A DNA stretch of 8,707 bases from assembly GCA_002429425.1 (NCBI GenBank), contig DIZR01000058.1:1179-9885 (forward strand), in the 5' to 3' direction. The notes under the pieces are model-generated. The model was not told where the DNA came from. It searched no databases and saw only the letters and a list, made by a program, of their open reading frames with translations. Below are positions 6,037 through 8,707 of the stretch, in pieces. Within the stretch, counting starts at the first letter, position 1, and each line of letters opens with the position of its first letter. Source of the DNA: Patescibacteria group bacterium UBA6023. Its GTDB lineage: Bacteria > Patescibacteriota > Minisyncoccia > Phycocordibacterales > UBA6899. The position numbers and the translations under genes were made by a program.

Positions 6037-7185
6037 ATGATGGAGCCACTTGCCGCACAACTGCGACCCGAACACATTGATGATATTGTCGGACAGAAAC
6101 ACCTCATTGGAGTAGGAAAGCCACTTCGTGTTGCAATCGAAAAAAAACACCTTTTCTCCTTTATCCTTTGGGGTCCGCCTGGAGTAGGGAAGACGACGCT
6201 CGCACGTATTTATGCAAAGAGTATTGATATAACATATTATGAACTTTCTGCAGTATCAGCGGGAAAGGCTGACATTAAGGAAATTATTGATGCGGGTGGT
6301 GATAATCCTGTTATTCTTTTTCTTGATGAGATTCATCGTTTTAATAAAGCACAACAGGATTTTTTGCTTCCGTTCGTGGAGAGTGGAAAGCTCACCCTTA
6401 TCGGTGCAACCACAGAAAATCCAAGTTTTGAAGTTATACCTGCATTGCTCTCACGTTGTCGCGTGTTCACTTTAATGGAGCACAATGATGAAGACATGCA
6501 CGCCATCATTGACCGTGCGACCAAATTGTCAAGGTCAGACCTTGACATTGGTGCTGAGGCGCGTGATTGGCTCGTGTCACTTGCAAGGGGAGATGCGCGT
6601 CAGGCAATCTCCGTCATTGACGCGACAATGCAACTCTATGGAAGTGTAACTATTGACACGCTCAAGCAGGCGATACAATCATCACTGTTACGTTACGATA
6701 AGGCGGGGGAGGAGCACTTCAATACCGTGAGTGCATTTATCAAGTCGATGCGCGCAAGTAATGTTGATGCAGCAATATACTATCTCGCACGTATGACCGA
6801 GGCCGGGGAAGATCCGATTTTCATTGCACGCAGGATGGTGATATTTGCGAGTGAGGATATTGGAATTATGCAGCCGACCGCGCTTGTTGTTGCGAATGCC
6901 GTATTTCGTGCATGTGAAACTATTGGTTATCCTGAATGCGCGATTAACTTAGCGCAAGGAGTTGCATATCTTGCGGGATGTAAAAAAGATCGTAGCACAT
7001 ACGATGCATTTCGTGCAGCACAATCCGATGTGCGTAGTCATGGCAATCTTCCGATTCCACTGATTCTCCGTAATGCATCAACAAAACTTATGAGTGAAAT
7101 GGGATATGGAGAAGGATACGAAAAATATACTGATAAAGACCTATTACCCGAAAAGCTAAAGGGAAAAAAATATTTTACCAGCTGA
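6037..7185 (+). CDS. rarA: Replication-associated recombination protein A (RarA/MgsA, AAA+ ATPase)
   Basis: A 382-residue AAA+ protein of the RarA/MgsA/WRNIP1 family, which acts at stalled replication forks and is related to clamp-loader subunits. N-terminal PLAAQLRP...IVGQKHLIG is the family entry motif. Walker A is GPPGVGKT (46-53), Walker B is FLDE (95-98), sensor 1 is GATTEN (123-128), and the SRCR arginine-finger segment is at 139-142. The C-terminal helical and tetramerisation region retains the strongly conserved blocks YLARMTEAGEDP, ASEDIG, LAQGVAYLA and RNASTKLM. It is shorter than typical RarA (roughly 430-450 residues): after GYGEGYEKY the usual insert with DHD and AGQ-like residues is missing, and the protein runs straight to LLPEKLKGKKYF. 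ATG 6040 is an equally good start and is favoured by the promoter spacing. It is probably transcribed separately from its neighbours. Confidence 0.93.
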   Translation: MMEPLAAQLRPEHIDDIVGQKHLIGVGKPLRVAIEKKHLFSFILWGPPGVGKTTLARIYAKSIDITYYELSAVSAGKADIKEIIDAGGDNPVILFLDEIHRFNKAQQDFLLPFVESGKLTLIGATTENPSFEVIPALLSRCRVFTLMEHNDEDMHAIIDRATKLSRSDLDIGAEARDWLVSLARGDARQAISVIDATMQLYGSVTIDTLKQAIQSSLLRYDKAGEEHFNTVSAFIKSMRASNVDAAIYYLARMTEAGEDPIFIARRMVIFASEDIGIMQPTALVVANAVFRACETIGYPECAINLAQGVAYLAGCKKDRSTYDAFRAAQSDVRSHGNLPIPLILRNASTKLMSEMGYGEGYEKYTDKDLLPEKLKGKKYFTS

Positions 7186-7198
7186 ACAATAAAACTTT

Positions 7199-7227
7199 TT
7201 GACAAAGAGAATATCTGGATTCATACT
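7199..7227 (+). promoter_or_regulatory. Promoter of the 2OG-oxygenase gene
   Basis: A perfect -35 TTGACA (7199-7204), a 17-bp spacer and CATACT (7222-7227, 4 of 6 matches) end 6 nt before ATG 7234. Transcription would start on the ATG, giving a leaderless mRNA. The promoter occupies most of the 48-bp gap after rarA, and no terminator hairpin is visible there. Confidence 0.6.
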
Positions 7228-7233
7228 AAGAAG

Positions 7234-8058
7234 ATGAAAGAAGATATGCATGGAAGAGTGCCAGCGCTTGCGGATATGCGAGCGCAAATACGAGAACGGA
7301 ATTATATTGAGATTCCATTTTTACTTGACCGCGCATATTTTGAGACTGCGGCGAAACAGTTTATGAATTTTCTGTCATACCCCGACACATTTAAATCCCA
7401 GTTTCATTTTAAGTTGTATCCTGATGATGATGGGTCCGACGTGGGATATGTACGGACAATCTCCGCAACAGGGAAGGATGACAAGGAGTATTTTCACTAT
7501 CATCCGTTGATCGAGGAGCGATATGCTGAATTGATCCACGAGGATGATGTAATTACGCGTGAATTTTTTGATGCGGCGGCAGTAATTTATCATAATGCAG
7601 AAGAGTCTCTCGACGCGATACTCACTGAATTTACTGCGGAATTTCCCGGACTTCGTGAGCAATTTTTTGTTCATAATACACCACGAAGATTTTATCTGCG
7701 TTTTCTTAAATATGAGACACGTGGTTTGGGTAAATTTCTTGCACGTGCACACTATGATCGCGGGGGATGTACATTGGCGCTTTCTGAATCTGCACCAGGA
7801 CTTCGTATTGGTGTTGACGATGCACATTTACAGGAGGTAACACACAAAGAACATATGGCAGTATTTATGCCCGCGTTACGATTTCCCGAACTTACCTCAT
7901 TTGATTTTCCTTCCGCGTGGCATGACGTTGTGCAAAGTTCTCGAGAGCAATATACAGAAAATGTTGCACGGTGGGCTATTGTATTTTTTGCCGATACCCA
8001 TGACATGAGAGCCCCTTCTACGGAGGAAACGCATACTCCTCGAAAAAGTAAACATTAA
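7234..8058 (+). CDS. Fe(II)/2-oxoglutarate-type oxygenase, isopenicillin N synthase-like fold
   Basis: A 274-residue protein with the iron facial triad of 2OG-Fe(II) oxygenases: H173-x-D175 (AHYDRGG) and distal H230 (AWHDVV), then R246 (ARWAIVFF), which would bind the 2-oxoglutarate carboxylate. The strand pattern around these (CTLALSES..GLRIG and RWAIVFFAD) parallels the HTDYG..TLL...GLQV and H-RVV...R-x-S-IAFF blocks of the isopenicillin N synthase/ethylene-forming group. Upstream, IEIPFLLD and GYVRTISATGKDDKEYFHY resemble the family's N-terminal region. The enzyme needs O2 and iron; the substrate (small molecule or protein) cannot be told, and a cosubstrate other than 2OG is possible. The C-terminus after residue 255 is hydrophilic and basic. 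ATG 7234 fits the promoter; ATG 7246 is an alternative. No biosynthetic partner gene is adjacent. Confidence 0.75.
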   Translation: MKEDMHGRVPALADMRAQIRERNYIEIPFLLDRAYFETAAKQFMNFLSYPDTFKSQFHFKLYPDDDGSDVGYVRTISATGKDDKEYFHYHPLIEERYAELIHEDDVITREFFDAAAVIYHNAEESLDAILTEFTAEFPGLREQFFVHNTPRRFYLRFLKYETRGLGKFLARAHYDRGGCTLALSESAPGLRIGVDDAHLQEVTHKEHMAVFMPALRFPELTSFDFPSAWHDVVQSSREQYTENVARWAIVFFADTHDMRAPSTEETHTPRKSKH

Positions 8059-8072
8059 TAATCCTTTTCTTC

Positions 8073-8092
8073 CATTGTCACACATTGTCTTC
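8073..8092 (+). repeat. Two direct CATTGTC repeats, 10-bp period
   Basis: CATTGTC occurs at 8073-8079 and 8083-8089, one helical turn apart, in the 92-bp gap before the sigma factor gene. Two half-sites on the same DNA face could bind a regulator, but only two copies are present and no other copy is known to me. Confidence 0.3.
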
Positions 8093-8118
8093 ATGGCGGT
8101 TATTTATGGTGAACCTCG

Positions 8119-8144
8119 ATTCATGCTGATGAATGATGTAGAAT
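8119..8144 (+). promoter_or_regulatory. -10 element and adjacent dyad upstream of the sigma factor gene
   Basis: TAGAAT (8139-8144) ends 6 nt before ATG 8151, predicting a leaderless transcript. The -35 position at 17 bp (TCGATT) is poor. A perfect dyad, ATTCAT-gctg-ATGAAT (8119-8134), fills the spacer and ends 4 nt before the -10. A protein bound there would control promoter access, so this is a candidate operator or activator site. A weak -35 with an operator in the spacer would suit a regulated promoter. Confidence 0.4.
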
Positions 8145-8150
8145 GCTTCA

Positions 8151-8699
8151 ATGATTGAAAACGGAGCATCATTCCAAGAGCTTGTGCGTAGGGCGAAATT
8201 AGGTGATAGGGATGCATTTGCGGAGATCTACGAGACACATCTCACGCCCGTCTATCGTTATGTCTATATTCGTCTGGGAAATCGTGAGGAGGCGGATGAT
8301 ATTACTCAAGAAACTTTTCTTAAGGCATATCAAGCGATTGCGCGATTTGAAGCAACGCGAGATAATTTTCTTCCATATCTGTTTACGGTCGCGAGAAATT
8401 TACTCATTAATCGTTCTCAAAAAAAGCGTGCCGATACGATGCCAGGCAGTGTTCTCGATAGAGAGGCGGGAAATGAAAACACTTCTCAGTATGCCGAACG
8501 TGAAGAGTTGAAGAAAACCCTACTTGGAGCTATCGCGGTATTGTCTGAAAGTGAAAAAGAAATTATTGAATTACGGTTTTTTGCGGAACGCACGTATGGA
8601 GAGATTGCAACGCTACTCGAAAAGAATGAAGATGCAATACGTCAGCACATTGCACGCGCAATGAAGAAAATGCGGACACACATGGCTCAATTTAAATAA
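8151..8699 (+). CDS. RNA polymerase sigma factor, sigma-70 family, ECF type
   Basis: A 182-residue two-domain sigma factor. Region 2 spans about residues 20-75 (DAFAEIYE, then YVYIRLGNREEADDITQETFLKAY), with the conserved DD-[IL]-T-Q-E-[TV]-F block used for core binding and -10 recognition. Residues 75-98 carry ...FLPYLFTVARNLLINRSQKK, closing region 2. A hydrophilic linker follows. Region 4 (about 130-178) contains LSESEKEIIELRFF and a helix-turn-helix, YGEIATLLEKNEDAIRQHIARAMKKMR, for -35 binding. Regions 1.1 and 3 are absent, as in ECF factors. It would direct RNA polymerase to a specific regulon, often including its own promoter. No anti-sigma gene lies upstream; one could be the gene that appears to begin 1 bp after its stop. 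ATG 8151 fits both the domain start and the -10 spacing. Confidence 0.92.
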   Translation: MIENGASFQELVRRAKLGDRDAFAEIYETHLTPVYRYVYIRLGNREEADDITQETFLKAYQAIARFEATRDNFLPYLFTVARNLLINRSQKKRADTMPGSVLDREAGNENTSQYAEREELKKTLLGAIAVLSESEKEIIELRFFAERTYGEIATLLEKNEDAIRQHIARAMKKMRTHMAQFK

Positions 8700-8700
8700 T

Positions 8701-8707
8701 ATGAAAA
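8701..8707 (+). CDS. Possible start of a downstream gene, cut by the window edge
   Basis: ATGAAAA begins 1 bp after the sigma factor stop codon, a spacing typical of translationally coupled genes. Only Met-Lys can be read, so the product is unknown. ECF sigma genes are often followed by an anti-sigma gene, but nothing here shows that. Confidence 0.3.

Noticed and set aside
7375..7827. A 150-codon minus-strand open frame inside the oxygenase gene.
   Set aside because: It is antisense to the conserved HxD region, rich in Cys, Lys and Ile as expected from a shadow frame, and has no promoter or domain.
8093..8158. A 21-codon ATG frame overlapping the sigma factor start, as a possible leader peptide.
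   Set aside because: No start signal precedes it, and the predicted sigma transcript begins downstream of it. No attenuator-like features are seen.

Overview
The window looks like a chromosomal segment of a small-genome bacterium, and Patescibacteria (Candidate Phyla Radiation, Parcubacteria-like) is my best guess. That placement is inference. It rests on tightly packed genes, the lack of convincing Shine-Dalgarno sequences, compact versions of several families, and no phage, IS, CRISPR or RNA genes. TGA is used as a stop (P-type ATPase, RarA), so the UGA-to-glycine code of Gracilibacteria/Absconditabacteria does not apply here.

Layout: (1) 61-1107 (+) is a membrane-anchored metallo-beta-lactamase-fold hydrolase of the NAPE-PLD/UlaG-like type. 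(2) 1070-2371 (-) is an HI0933/YhiN-type FAD oxidoreductase converging on it, with a 38-bp overlap of the 3' ends. (3) 2372-2455 is a compact divergent promoter region. (4) 2456-2833 (+) is a small HAD-fold phosphatase-like protein. (5) 2880-5927 (+) is a probable transcription unit of a P1B-like P-type ATPase, a VanX-type D-Ala-D-Ala dipeptidase (ATGA overlap with the ATPase), and a small HExxH metallopeptidase. (6) 6037-7185 (+) is the AAA+ ATPase RarA. (7) 7234-8058 (+) is an Fe(II)/2-oxoglutarate-type oxygenase resembling the isopenicillin N synthase fold. (8) 8151-8699 (+) is an ECF-type sigma factor, with a possible further gene beginning at 8701.

Two things stand out. First, the P-type ATPase has the P1B body plan, but its three ion-site motifs are all altered: CPC becomes CAD-D, YN becomes TN, and MxxSS becomes NxxTD. 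This suggests a changed ion specificity or mechanism. Second, at least five genes have a TANNNT-like -10 element only 6-7 nt before the start codon. Three of these also have a TTG-starting -35 at exactly 17 bp, which points to widespread leaderless mRNAs.

The genes do not form one obvious pathway. The VanX-type dipeptidase next to the ATPase and the small peptidase could handle wall-derived or imported peptides, and RarA is replication-repair housekeeping. The sigma factor at the right edge probably starts a regulatory unit that continues outside the window. I see no clearly new multi-gene system.
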